Positions 11,431-24,727 of a stretch of DNA of 64,000 bases are shown here, one piece after another (the first letter of the stretch is position 1; every line of letters begins with the position of its first letter). The notes under the pieces were generated by a model. The model was not told the origin of the DNA and did not search any database. It worked only from the letters and a program-made list of their open reading frames with translations. The translations under genes were made by a program, and so were the position numbers. The DNA comes from Hygrophila difformis (Eukaryota > Streptophyta > Magnoliopsida > Lamiales > Acanthaceae), in assembly GCA_030278955.1 (NCBI GenBank), contig JAOANR010000015.1:36364487-36428486 (forward strand). Direction: 5' to 3'.

Positions 11431-14257
11431 TTGATTGCCCGTTGTCCATGTGCACTGGTAGTTGTTATTCCCTTTGTGGGTGTGATAATTGTTCCTTTAT
11501 ATTCTTTGTTTTAAAAGAATTTACAAGTTTGGGATTTCTTGCTTTTATGGAGTTTAAAATTGTTTACCTCGTCGTTCGAGGGACTACTTTTTAGATGACA
11601 TAGAATCTGCCCTTTAGCCTATCCACCCATGCCTTCCATGTGCTTACCAAAATGCCTCCTCCTATCTTTATTTGTCACTAAAAAACACCTAGGGTGTTGC
11701 ATCTTTTTCCGTCCATGTTAGTTTTTAATTTCTACCGAATGCGGCTAAAAATTACAAAACATAACATTCCCGTGCGTACATGAGGATCGGAACACAAAAA
11801 AAAAAAAAAAACCTATTTGACCATATTAGGACTGGCCAAAATAGAAGATCAATTCATTCCTTAGTGAAATGAGTATGTATTGCACCCTTCTGTTATATAG
11901 TTTCCTACGAATTTAGCTGAACTACATTGACTTAAATCCTGTAGCCTGCTAATTAACTTGTTTTGTGGTTTTCCCTTCGGCTTAGCTATTGAAATAAACA
12001 TTTTCCTTAGTATTGGAAAATACTGTAAATTCATTCCTGAATTGATCATTCTTGTTTATGGATCCTGATTCAATCGTTCATTCTGGTTTCGTTATTGCAT
12101 CTTCAAGCTCTGCATATTGCTGTATCTCACGCTTTATTTATTTGGATGTCAGAGCAGCTGCCCTCTTCATAGCTTCCCGGCACTCTTCCTTCTTCGTTGA
12201 AATGTTATGCCTGCTACCTATCTCGCTTCCTGTTTTTGATTTACATTCTTCAACGGATAAAAAATGCAATTTTTAATTATATGCTTACAGATCCAATAAA
12301 ATATATGCAGGATATTAAATTGAATAACTATACTTTTTTGCCATAAAAGCAGTTGACTAATAATGGTTGTTTAGGTCACAGCCATTGTACACCCACAAGT
12401 ATTGACTTATGACCCTGGAATTCCATATCTGTGTATGTTAATTACTTAACCATTCAATTGAGACATAATTACACTTTGTTTAGGGGGTTTCACTTATTAG
12501 ATCTCGATTCCTTACTTAATATAATAGCTTCTTTTCCCTGCTGATCATATTTGTATTTCTAATCTCTTGCAATAGATTGTATAGTCCTAACGCTATTCTG
12601 AGCTGCTATAACCACTACGTGTTCTTAGCCACTTTTAATGTTCATAAATCCCTTTATACAACATAGCCAAATTTTAATTGAATCCAACGCGTCCCAGTAT
12701 GTTATACCCATTGTGTCCTTTGAACTTCCTGTCATTCCTTCTTATGATCCTTGCTTCTATATTATTGTTTGTGGACCTTTCACATTTGTTTTGCAGAGGC
12801 TAAATATTTTGGATATTTTCACATTCGTTTTGCCTATTTGCATAGGCTACAGCATATACAACAATTCCCAGTATATATTTGTTGATCAACCATTCACCAA
12901 CAGTGCCCGAGGCTAAATATGGAAGCCATGCAGCATGGTTTTATCAAAGGTATACAAAACAATATTAAAAGTTCCATTTTCCATACGCATCCCTAATAAT
13001 CTGCTTTGGCTATTGTAGCCTATGCCATTCATCTCCAGACTGACCCTCAGAGAATTTTCTTTCACCTTGCGGAGCTCACAAGACATCTCTGTGTCGACCG
13101 CATCTACTTAATAGAAGCTGGAGTCAACAAATTCAGAAGAACCATAAATTACTTTATCTATATAAACATATATATATACTTCCGTTGTTTAGCCCCATTT
13201 GTCTATTTATTACTATTCGCGCACGGACTTTCGCTTAAAGTTTTATTATAGTTATACAAATTAAAATATAGTCATGTTAGATCTTGTCAGATTATAGGTA
13301 CAAGTACTAAATAAATTTACAGGTAATCAATAAATATACAAGTACTATTTATATATAGCAAAAAATAAAACCCTTAGCAAAGAGATTCAATCTTTCTTTC
13401 GGACAAAGTATTAAAATAAAAAGTCGAAAAAAACTTCACAGTTAACGGTTGCTTGTTACGTCCATTATGCATATACAACTATTGTGTCATTTCTCAACTT
13501 GTGCTGGAAAAAAAAAAAGGGATTTTCCACACTTTCAAATAAAAGTTTGGCCTTTCACAACACCTTTTTTTTTTATACTTAATCCCCTTACTTATCCAAA
13601 AAGGGGAAAAAATATGAAAACGGGGAACTTAATTTATCATATCATGTCTGAAATGAACAATGTTGTGAACTTATATACTTTATCAAGTAGTCAAAACAAA
13701 TATAAGGACTAAATGTGAACTTATATACTTTATCAAATTGCCTTGTGAATCATGATTATATTTTCTCAATCTCCTCTCTGAAATTTTCTCTCATAAGCTT
13801 CGATGGCCTTTTTTTTTTGTTTCAACCTACAACTTCTTGCAAGTAATAGTTGTAAGAATACAGTACAAAAAAATAGATACAACCTTAATCAGAAATGACA
13901 CAGTAGATCTTACTTTTCCAAGCAATTATGGGTTCTATTTTCGCAGCTAAAAATCCTTTACCATAACTAAGTTTATGTAAAGATGGCCAAATTTCATTAT
14001 TGTAATTTTCAGGTATGGCATAATAATCTGTTCACATAAATTAATAAAAGTTACTGAATAAAAAATGAACCACTTAATGGGAAGTTTGATAGCAATAAAA
14101 GTTACTGAATAAAAAATGAACCGCTGAATATGATATTAGCAATGAATTAAATTGGCACGAAAACATGAGAAGTTTGATAGCAATTCTTTAGCCCACTAGA
14201 TTTTTTCCGCAACATCAAATTAAACAACATGTTGACATAGTTTACAAATACACGGGA

Positions 14258-15217
14258 TTACATGTGGCTTATAACATCAACTTCAACGATAACCTCATTA
14301 TAGCGTCGGCCAAACGTTACAGCTTTAATAACAAACATACATATATTTCCAGCAACTATATTATTTTGTGCAAAGAATTGCTGGAGCCCAATATTCATTG
14401 ATACCATCTCTTCGCTTCTATGTCGAGTGGCTGGTGCATGCAATAAATACACAAGGTAGAGCCGCCCATGTTCTCTAAACCGCAACCAAATTCTTTCCCA
14501 AAGATGCAAATTAATGCCTTGCCAAATGGTCTTGGGAATTTCCTACAGAGAAACAAATTGTACATATATATCCATGTTTTCCCAATAAGAACAAATTTTG
14601 AAGAGTCAAACTGCCTAGGGTTGTTTGTGCATTACCAATGGCCTATAATAATTTGAATCTGTTAGCTGTGTCACAAAAGAGGCATATGACTCTGCATATA
14701 AACAAGCGTGGCAAAAAATAGTAATAGCCGAACAAACAAGTCGTTATATATCAGAAGGGAAAATAAATACCCACTATTTAGATTTACCATTGAAAGTACT
14801 ATATTGCAGTAGCATCTCAGAATAATCGTTGGGTTCACCATCTTCATCAAATATTTTTATTGTGAACTCCATGCGTCCTGCCAGCTTAAAGAACAAGACA
14901 TCTCCTATTTTAAGTGCATGGGCACAGAACATGTCCCGAAGCCCCCCACCAGAAATATACATATCTTCCTCATCAAAAAAAAATTCCCAAATTACACTGC
15001 ATTCGCTGCCCTTCCACTCCAATTACTGATGGTATATCATCTTCTTCGATACAATTAAGTATCACTCGCAGCAAACGCTGCAAAAACAAAAAAAAATATT
15101 ACGATTCAAAACCATGGCCCTTACTAATAGCTCTAATATTTGCTTCATATACATTGATCAGTTGTATCATACCAAATATTTTTCAAAACCTTCACTTAGC
15201 TGCACAAAAAACTCCAT
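14258..15217 (-). pseudogene. REM-like B3-domain gene, array copy 1 (frameshifted)
   Basis: Putative plant DNA-binding protein with two B3 domains. Reconstructed exons on the minus strand: 15173-15217 (MEFFVQLSEGFEKYL), 14788-15077 (rest of the first B3 domain, ending IGDVLFFKLAGRMEFTIKIFDEDG), 14636-14691 (SYASFVTQLTDSNYYRPL) and 14258-14542 (EIPKTIW, FFAQNNIVAGNICMF, NEVIVEVDVISHM). Boundaries have GT-AG and compatible phases. Relative to array copy 2, exon 2 has one extra base in an A-run at 14975-14983 and lacks one codon near 14922. The first domain is therefore out of frame with its start, while the second domain is open. Assignment rests on the G-D-x-x-x-F pattern and on the paralogue at 26.5 kb. 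Confidence 0.7.
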
Positions 15218-15521
15218 GCTTTCAAACCTGCTCCAAAGACAACAACTATGAAAAATTATGCACATATTTATATTGAGTGTCCAAACTCACATGTATAGGA
15301 TTAGCCACGAAAGCAATAATCTGGACAAAATAATGCTACTCAGGTGCATGTGCAAATGTGGCAGGTTTGCTTGTTACTACAAGACGTTCCTGTACTGCAC
15401 CTATTCTTTCCACCTATTACTGTTCAACCTACCTGCAACTACCCAACTAGCGAGGTCTTTTTCCCCCCTTTAAATCAAACAAGCCCCAACATGATTATTC
15501 TTCCAAAAAATATTAAACAAT

Positions 15522-18500
15522 CAATAGTATAAAAAAAACCTTCGTACCAACTATCCTCTTTGCTTTATCATAATAATCCATTATATTTATAATACTGTGC
15601 CCAAAATTTATGGGCCACTATTACCGGAACAGACAAAGCTTATTTTACATTATTAAGGTTCTAAAAATATTTCGTTACTACCTAATATGTTGTAAATTCT
15701 GACTATTATCTTCAAAGTTTTAAAAAAATATTATTTATATTTTGTTTTTCCTTTTCGCCACTTAAAACTTATATTTTATTACGTGATGTATTTTAAATTT
15801 TTGTTGTTGTTCCTTTTATAGACTACTCTTTAATTTTATAAAATCAATTTAAATTATAATTACGTTTTAATAATCTGATAATTTTTTAAATATTATTTTT
15901 GTCAATAATATTTCCTTCAATTTTCATAATATACGAAGAATACTATGTCATGTTTTCCTCTTTTTTTTTTCACTTTTCTCTCTTTCCTTTTTTAAAAAGA
16001 AAAAAGTATTATGTAACATATGTTTAGAATGGTATAAATTTTTTTAAGTTATTAATCATTTTATATTCATTCATATTTTTAGAATTTATTTAATATTGCA
16101 TCATATTTTGAATGAAATATTTTTATTTAAATTATGATTATTATAGTCCTTATATTAATATATGATTATCAATATTTCAAACATAAATTTTTTAGCTAAT
16201 TAAATTTATTGAATAAAAATATAATATTAATATTTTTAAAAATATTATGTATGCAATCAAATAATTTATATATATATTTGTAATTAATTTCCTCTTTTTT
16301 AAATATATATAAAGATTTTTTCAAAATTTTATTAAAATAGATAGATTTATTTTTTAAATATAAATATTGAGGATATATATGATCGCGTATAATCAGTCAG
16401 AATATTTCTTATGAACCCAGACTACCTATGTGTTTTAACAAGAACTGTTGGTCTACAATTAAGCTTATGATGACTTGTTAACCCTCTGAAATTAAGAATG
16501 GTGAATTACATTTAATAAAGGCAAAAAGTCAACACATGATAAAAAGTATTCTCGCTTTATTATATAAATGATGAAATTTCTAATCAAAAACAGATCAATT
16601 CATTAACATTTTCCATAATCTGAGGGCGTATTTAGGGTGAAATAATGGCCTACTATTTCCGTTCTCGTAAGAGGTTCGACAATAATTTGAACGGACACAA
16701 TACACCATTATCTACAAAACAAAAGTCATGTGATTAACAAATAACCTCTAAATACACCATTAGTAATTCTACGCAACCTTCCAATGGACACAATACTTTC
16801 CCCAATGTCACTGTATGCTCCAGGACACGGGCGTTTCTTTTTTCTTTGCATTGGTCTTGTAGAAGCAGCTTTTATACACACTACATCACTGCCCCACCCC
16901 TGCCCTTTACTTTCTCTCCAGTCCCTTGTCCAAACGTCCACCCGTGACCCCCCTTGCCCTGCCAAGAAACCAGGTGTCCGGTAGCCCCTGCCGGTGGGGT
17001 CTCCCCCGGCCATCCCGTGAACCCTACCGGGCAACCCGTGAATCTCCTCTTAAGCCCCCGTGCCGAGGCTTCCCATCCTGCCCCGTTCGATCTGCCGGCC
17101 TCCAGCTCCGCCTTCTATTCCCTGTAAGGTATGCCTCTTTCTTATGTGCATCGGTTGGTCTCGTCCAAATTGGTATAGGAGGTTGATTGCCCGCTGTCCA
17201 TGTGCACTGGTAGTTGTTATTCCCTTTGTGGGTGTGATAATTGTTCCTTTATATTCTTTGTTTTAAAAGAATTTACAAGTTTGGGATTTCTTGTTTTCAT
17301 GGAGTTTAAAATTGTTTACCTCGTCGTTCGAGGGACTACTTTTTAGATGATATAGAATCTACCCTTTAGCCTATCCACCCATGCCTTCCATGTGCTTACA
17401 AAAATGCCTCCTCCTATCTTTATTTGTCATTAAAAAACACCCAGGGCGTTGCATCTTTTTCCATCCATGTTAGTTTTTAATTTCTACCGAATGCGGCTAA
17501 AATTACAAAACATAACATTCCCGTGCGTACATGAGGATCAGAACACCAAAAAAAAAGAAAAAAACAAACTATTTGACCATATTAGGACTGGCCAAAATAG
17601 AAGATCAATTCATTCCTTAGTGAAATGAGTATGTATTGCACCCTTCTGTTATATATTTTCCTACGAATTTAGCTGAACTACATTTACTTAAATCTTGTAG
17701 CCTGCTAATTAACTTGTTTTGTGGTTTTCCCTTCGGCTTAGCTATTAAAATAAACATTTTCCTTAGTATTGGAAAATACTGTAAATTCATTCCTGAATTG
17801 ATCATTCTTTTTTATGGATCCTGATTCAACCGTTCATTCTGGTTTCGTTATTGCATCTTCAAGCTGTGCATATTGCTATATCTCACGCTTTATTTATTTG
17901 GATGTCAGAGCAGCTGCCCTCTTCATAGCTTCCCGGCACTCTTCCTTCTTCGTTGAAATGTTATGCCTGCTACCTATCTCGCTTCCTGTTTTTGATTTAC
18001 ATTCTTCAACGGATAAAAAATGCAATTTTCAATTATATGCTTACAGATCCAATAAAATATATGCACGATATTAAATTGAATAACTATACTTTTTTGCCAT
18101 AAAAGCAGTTGACTAATAATGGATGTTTAGGTCACAACCATTGTACACCCACAAGTATTGACTTACGACCCTGGAATTCCATATCTGTGTTTGTTAATTA
18201 CCTAACCATTCAATTGAGACATAATTACACTTTGTTTAGGGGGTTTCACTTATTAGATCTCGATTCCTTACTTAATATAATAGCTTCTTTTCCCTGTTGA
18301 TCATATTTTTACTTCTAATCTCTTGCAATAGATTGTATAGTCCTAATGCTATTCTGAGCTGCTATAACCACTACGTGTTCTTAGCCACTTTTAATGTTCA
18401 TAAATCCCTTTATACAGCATAGCCAAATTTTAATTGAATCCGACGCGTCCCAGTATGTTGTACCCATTTTGTCCTTTGAACTTCCTGTCATTCCTTCTTG

Positions 18501-21285
18501 TGATCCTTGCTTCTATATTATTGTTTGTGGACTTTTCACATTTGTTTTGCAGAGGCTAAATATTTTGGATATTTTCACATTTGTTTTGCCTATTTGCATA
18601 GGCTACAGCATATACAACAATTCCCAGTATACATTTGTTGACCAACCATTCACCAACAGTGCCCGAGGCTAAGTATGGAAGCCATGCACCATGGTTTTAT
18701 CAAAGGTATACAAAACACTATTAAAAGTTCCATTTTCCATACGCATCCCTCATAATCTGCTTTGGCTATTGTAGCCTATGCCATTCATCTCCAGACTGAC
18801 CCTCAGAGAATTTTCTTTCACCTTGCGGAGCTCACAAGACATCTCTGTGTCGACCGCATCTACTTAATAGAAGCTGGAGTCAACAAATTCAGAAGAACCA
18901 TAAATTACTTTATCTATATAAACATATATATATACTTCCGCTGTTTAGCCCCATTTGTCTATTTGTTACTATTCGCGCACGGACTTTCGCTTAAAGTTTT
19001 ATTATAGTTATACAAATTAAAATATAGTCAGGTTAGATCTTGTCAGATTATAGGTACAAGTACTAAATAAATTTACAGGTAATCAATAAATATACAAGTA
19101 CTATTTGTATATAGCAAAAAAGAAAACCCTTAGCAAAGAGATTCAATCTTTCTTTCGGACAAAGTATTAAAATAAAAAGTCGAAAAAAACTTCACAGTTA
19201 ACGGTTGCTTTTTACGTCCATTATGCATATACAACTATTGTGTCATTTCTCAACTTGTGCTGGAAAAAAAAAAGGGATTTTCCACACTTTCAAATAAAAG
19301 TTTGGCCTTTCACAACACTTTTTTTTTTTTATATACTTAATCCCCTTACTTATCCAAAAAGGGGAAAAAAAATATGAAAACGGGGAACTTAATTTATCAT
19401 ATCATGTCTGAAGTGAACATTGTTGTGAACTTATATACTTTATCATGTAGTCAAAACAAATATAAGGACTAAATGTGAACTTATATACTTTATCAAATTG
19501 CCTTGTGAATCATGATTATATTTTCTCAATCTCCTCTCTGAAATTTTCTCTCATAAGCTTCGATGGCCTTTTTTTTTTGTTTCAACCTACAACTTCTTGC
19601 AAGTAATAGTTGTAAGAATACAGTACAAAAAAATAGATAAAACCTTAATCAGAAATGACACAGTAGATCTTACTTTTCCAAGCAATTATGGGTTCTATTT
19701 TCGCTGCTAAAAATCCTTTACCATAACTAAGTTTATGTAAAGATGGCCAAATTTCATTATTATAATTTTCAGGTATGGCATAATAATCTGTTCACATAAA
19801 TTAATAAAAGTTACTGAATAAAAAATGAACCACTTAATGGGAAGTTTGATAGTAATAAAAGTTACTGAATAAAAAATGAACCGCTGAATATGATATTAGC
19901 AATGAATTAAATTGGCTCGAAAATATGAGAAGTTTGATAACAATTCTTTAGCCCACTAGATCTTTTCCGCAACATCAAATTAAACAACATGTTGACATAG
20001 TTTACAATACGCGGGATTACATGTGGCTTATAACATCAACATCAACGATTACCTCATTATAGCGTCGGCCAAACGTTACTGCTTTAATAACAAACTTACA
20101 TATATTTCCAGCAACTATATTATTTTGTGCAAATAATTACTGGAGCCCAATATTCATTGATACCATCTCTTCGCTTCTATGTCGAGTGGCTGGTGCATGC
20201 AATAAATACACAAGGTGGAGTCGCCCATATTCTCTAAACCGCAACCAAATTCTTTCCCGTAGATGCAAATTAAAGCCTTGCCAAATGGTCTTGGGAATTT
20301 CCTACATAGAAACAAATTGTACATATATATCCATGTTTTCCCAATAAGAACAAAATTTGAAGAGTCAAACTGCCTAGGGTTGTTTGTGCATTACCAATGG
20401 CCTATAATAATTTGAATGTGTCAGCTGTGTCACAAAAGAGGCATATGACTCTGCATATAAACAAGCGTGGCAAAAAATAGTAACAGCCAAACAAACAAGT
20501 CGTTATATATCAGAAGGGAAAATAAATACCCACTATTTAGATTTACCATTGAAAGTACTATATTGCAGTAGCATCTCAGAATAATCTTTGGGTTCACCAT
20601 CTTCATCAAATATTTTTATTGTGAAGTCCATGCGTCCTGCCAGCTTAAAGAACAAGACATCTCCTATTTTAAGTGCATGGGCATCACAGAACATGTCCCA
20701 AAGCCCCCCACCAGAAATATACATATCTTCGCCATCAAAAAATATTCCCAAACTACACTGCATTCGCTGCCCTTCCACTCCAATTACTGATGGTATATCA
20801 TCTTCTTCGATACAATTAAGTATCACTCGCGGCAAACGCTGCAAAAACAAAAAAAAAATATTACGATTCAAAACCATGGCCCTTACTAATTGCTCTAATA
20901 TTTGCTTCATATACATTGATCAGTTGTATCATACCAAATATTTTTCAAAACCTTCACTTAGCTGCACAAAAAACTCCATGCTTTCAAACCTGCTCCAAAG
21001 ACAACAGCTATGAAAAATTATGCACATATTTATATTGAGTCTCCAAACTCACATGTATAGGATTAGCCACGAAAGCAATAATCTGGACAAAATAATGCTA
21101 CTCTGGTGCATGTGCAAATGTGGCAGGTTTGCTTGTTACTACAAGACGTTCCAGCACGGCACCTATTCTTTCCACCTATTACTGTTCAACCTACCTGCAA
21201 CTACACAACTAGCGAGGTCTTTTTTTTCCCCCTCTGAATCAAACAAGCCCCAACATGATTACTCTTCCAAAATATATTAAACAAT
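15522..21285. repeat. Tandem array unit 2
   Basis: Second complete unit, 5764 bp to the next anchor. It has the same order as unit 1: AT-rich left part, GC-rich block at about 16774-17180, conserved unknown blocks at about 18394-18672 and 18770-18897, and the REM-like gene at 20017-20979 (minus). Apart from that gene no coding region is supported; the short open frames in the GC-rich block on both strands are not kept among the three units. Confidence 0.92.
20017..20979 (-). pseudogene. REM-like B3-domain gene, array copy 2 (nonsense in domain 2)
   Basis: Second tandem copy. Exons: 20935-20979, 20547-20838, 20395-20450 and 20017-20301. The first-domain exon is intact (292 nt, correct phase), reading LPRVILNCIEEDD, then MYISGGGLWDMF and ALKIGDVLFFKLAG. 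In the last exon the codon at 20137-20139 is TAA where copy 1 has CAA, truncating the second B3 domain before FAQNNIVAGN. Without that change the model would encode 225 residues. The damage falls in the opposite domain from copy 1. If transcribed it could yield a one-domain protein; more simply it is a pseudogene. Confidence 0.7.
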
Positions 21286-24200
21286 CAATAGTATAAAAAA
21301 AACCTTCGTACCAACTATCCTCTTTGCTTTATCATAATAATCCATTATATCTAAAATATTGTGCCCAAAATTTATGGGCCACTATTACCGGAACAGACAA
21401 AGCTTATTTTACATTATTAAGGTTCTAAAAATATTTCGTTACTACCTAATATGTTGTAAATTCTGACTATTATCTTCAAAGTTTTAAAAAAATATTATTT
21501 ATATTTTGTTTTTCCTTTTCGCCACTTAAAACTTATATTTTATTACGTGATGTATTTTAAATTTTTGTTGTTGTTCCTTTTATAGACTACTCTTTAATTT
21601 TATAAAATCAATTTAAATTATAATTACGTTTTAATAATCTGATAATTTTTTAAATATTATTTTTGTCGATAATGTTTCCTTCAATTTTCATAATATACGA
21701 AGATTACTATGTCATGTTTTCCTCTTTTTTTTTCACTTTTCTCTCTTTCCTCTTTTAAAAAGAAAAAAGTATTATGTAACATATGTTTAGAATGGTATAA
21801 AATTTTTTAAGTTATTAATCATTTTATATTCATTCATATTTTTAGAATTTATTTAATATTGCATCATATTTTGAATGAAATATTTTTATTTAAATTATGA
21901 TTATTATAGTCCTTATATTAATATATGATTATCTATATTTCAAACATAAATTTTTAGCTAATTAAATTTATTGAATAAAAATATAATATTAATATTTTTA
22001 AAAAAAATTTAGCTAATTAAATTTATTAAATAAAAATATAATATTAATATTTTTAAAAAATATTATGTATGCAATCTAATAATTTATATATATATATATT
22101 TGTAATTAATTTCCTCTTTTTTAAATATATATAAAGATTTTTTAGAAATTTTATTAAAATAGATAGATTTATTTTTTAAATATAAATATTGAGGATATAT
22201 ATGATCGCGTATAATCAGTCAAAATATTTCGTATGAACCCTGCCTACCTATGTGTTTTAACAAGAACTGTTGGTCTACAATTAAGCTTATGATGACTTGT
22301 TAACCCTCTGAAATTAAGAATGGTGAATTACATTTAATAAAGGCAAAAAGTCAACACACGATAAAAAGTATTCACGCTTTATTATATAAATGGTGAAATT
22401 TCTATTCAAAAACAGATCAATTCATTAACATTTTGATTAATCTGAGGGCGTATTTAGGGTGAAATAATGGCCTACTTTTTCCTTTCTCGTAAGAGGTTCG
22501 ACATTAATTTGAACGGACACAATACATCATTATCTACAAAACAAAAGTCATGTGATTAACAAATAACCTCTAAATACACCATTAGTAATTCTACGCAACC
22601 TTCCAATGGACACAATACTTTCCCCAATGTCACTGTACGCTCCAGGACACGGGCGTTTATTTTTTCTTTGCATCGGTCTTGTAGAAACAGCTTTTATACA
22701 CACTACATCACTACCCCACCCCTGCCCTTTACTTTCTCTCCAGTCCCTTGTCCAAACGTCCACCCGTGACCCCCCTTGCCCTGCCAAGAAACCAGGTGTC
22801 CGGTTGCCCTGCCGGTGGGGTCTCCCCCGGCCATCCCGTGAACCCTACCGGGCAACCCGTGAATCTCCTCTTAAGCCCCCGTGCCGAAGCTTCCCATCCT
22901 GCCACGTTCGATCTGCCAGCCTCCAGCTCCGCCTTTTATTCCCTGTAAGGTATGCCTCTTTCTTATGTGCATCGGTTGGTCTCGTCCAAATTGGTATATG
23001 AGGTTGATTGCCCGTTGTCCATGTGCACTGGTAGTTGTTATTCCCTTTGTGGGTGTGATAATTGTTCCTTTATATTCTTTGCTTTTAAAGAATTTACAAG
23101 TTTGGGATTTCTTGTTTTCATGGAGTTTAAAATTGTTTACCTCGTCGTTCGCGGGACTACTTTTTAGATGACATAGAATCTACCCTTTAGCCTATCCACC
23201 CATGCTTTCCATGTGCTTACCAAAATGCCTCCTCCTATCTTTATTGTCACTAAAAAACACCCAGGGCGTTGCATCTTTTTCGTCCATGTTAGTTTTTAAT
23301 TTCTACCGAATGCGGCTAAAAATTACAAAACATAACATTCCCGTGCGTACATGAGGATCGGAACACAAAAAAAAAAAAAAAAAAAAAAAACCTATTTGAC
23401 CATATTAGGACTGGCCAAAATAGAAGATCAATTCATTCCTTAGTGAAATGAGTATGTATTGCACCCTTCTGTTATATTGTTTCCTACGAATTTAGCCGAA
23501 CTACATTTACTTAAATCCTGTAGCCTACTAATTAACTTGTTTTGTGGTTTTCCCTTCGGCTTAGCTATTGAAATAAACATTTTCCTTAGTATTGGAAAAT
23601 ACTGTAAATTCATTCCTGAATTGATCATTCTTGTTTATGGATCCTGATTCAACCGTTCATTCTGGTTTCGTTATTGCATCTTCAAGCTCTACATATTGCT
23701 ATAACTCACGCTTTATTTATTTGGATGTCAGAGCAGCTGCCCTCTTCATAGCTTCCCGGCACTATTCCTTCTTCGTTGAAATGTTATGCCTGCTACCTAT
23801 CTCGCTTCCTGTTTTTGATTTACATTCTTCAACGGATAAAAGATGCAATTTTCAATTATATGCTTACAGATCCAATAAAATATATGCACGATATTAAATT
23901 GAATAACTATACTTTTTTGCCATAAAAGCAGTTGACTAATAATGGTTGTTTAGGTCACAGCCATTGTACACCCACAAGTATTGATTATGACCCTGGAATT
24001 CCATATCTGTGTATGTTAATTACCTAACCATTCAATTGAGACATAATTACACTTTGTTTAGGGGGTTTCACTTATTAGATCTCGATTCCTTACTTAATAT
24101 AATAGCTTCTTTTACATGCTGATCATATTTGTACTTCTAATCTCTTGCAATAGATTGTATAGTCCTAATGCTATTCTGAGCTGCTATAACCACTACGTGT

Positions 24201-24727
24201 TCTTAGCCACTTTTAATGTTCATAAATCCCTTTATACAGCATAGCCAAATTTTAATTGAATCCGACGCGTCCCAGTATGTTGTACCCATTTTGTCCTTTG
24301 AACTTCCTGTCATTCCTTCTTGTGATCTTTGCTTCTATATTATTGTTTGTGGACTTTTCACATTTGTTTTGCAGAGGCTAAATATTTTGGATATTTTAAC
24401 ATTTGTTTTGCCTATTTGCATAGGCTACAGCATATACAACAATTCCCAGTATACATTTGTTGACCAACCATTCACCAACAGTGCCCGAGGCTAAGTATGG
24501 AAGCCATGCACCATGGTTTTATCAAAGGTATACAAAACACTATTAAAAGTTCCATTTTCCATACGCATCCCTCATAATCTGCTTTGGCTATTGTAGCCTA
24601 TGCCATTCATCTCCAGACTGACCCTCAGAGAATTTTCTTTAACCTTGCGGAGCTCACAAGACATCTCTGTGTCGACCGCATCTACTTAATAGAAGCTGGA
24701 GTCAACAAATTCAGAAGAACCATAATT
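21286..24727. repeat. Tandem array unit 3, partial
   Basis: Third unit, matching the others up to about 24727, where GAAGAACCATAA gives way to unrelated sequence (TTTCTCTGACACC). It therefore stops about 1.1 kb short of where the REM-like gene would lie. It has a private local duplication of about 60 bp around 21956-22070 and a longer A-run near 23367. The GC-rich block is at about 22596-23000 and the conserved unknown blocks at 24216-24494 and about 24592-24720. Confidence 0.9.

Larger units (their letters stand above)
9833..15521. repeat. Tandem array unit 1
   Basis: First of three head-to-tail units. Matching anchors (AATAGTATAAAAAAAACCTT) start at 9835, 15523 and 21287, giving periods of 5688 and 5764 bp; by eye the units are nearly identical. 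Unit 1 lacks about 75 bp near 10569 that units 2 and 3 have. Its left part (to about 10990) is AT-rich without ORFs. A GC-rich leader-like block follows at 11022-11430. A block at about 13015-13141 after a TTGTAG keeps an open frame (AIHLQTDPQRIFFHL) in all units but matches no family I know. The REM-like gene is at 14258-15217 on the minus strand. Confidence 0.92.

Noticed and set aside
10974..11432. Overlapping open frames of 66-102 codons on both strands in the C-rich block, repeated in all three units
   Set aside because: Frames are broken differently in the three units, several overlap on opposite strands, and none shows a domain. The conservation is that of the whole duplicated unit.
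12638..12916. A 92-codon hydrophobic ORF kept in all three units
   Set aside because: AT-rich translation with no family resemblance. Its conservation is no higher than that of the surrounding noncoding DNA.
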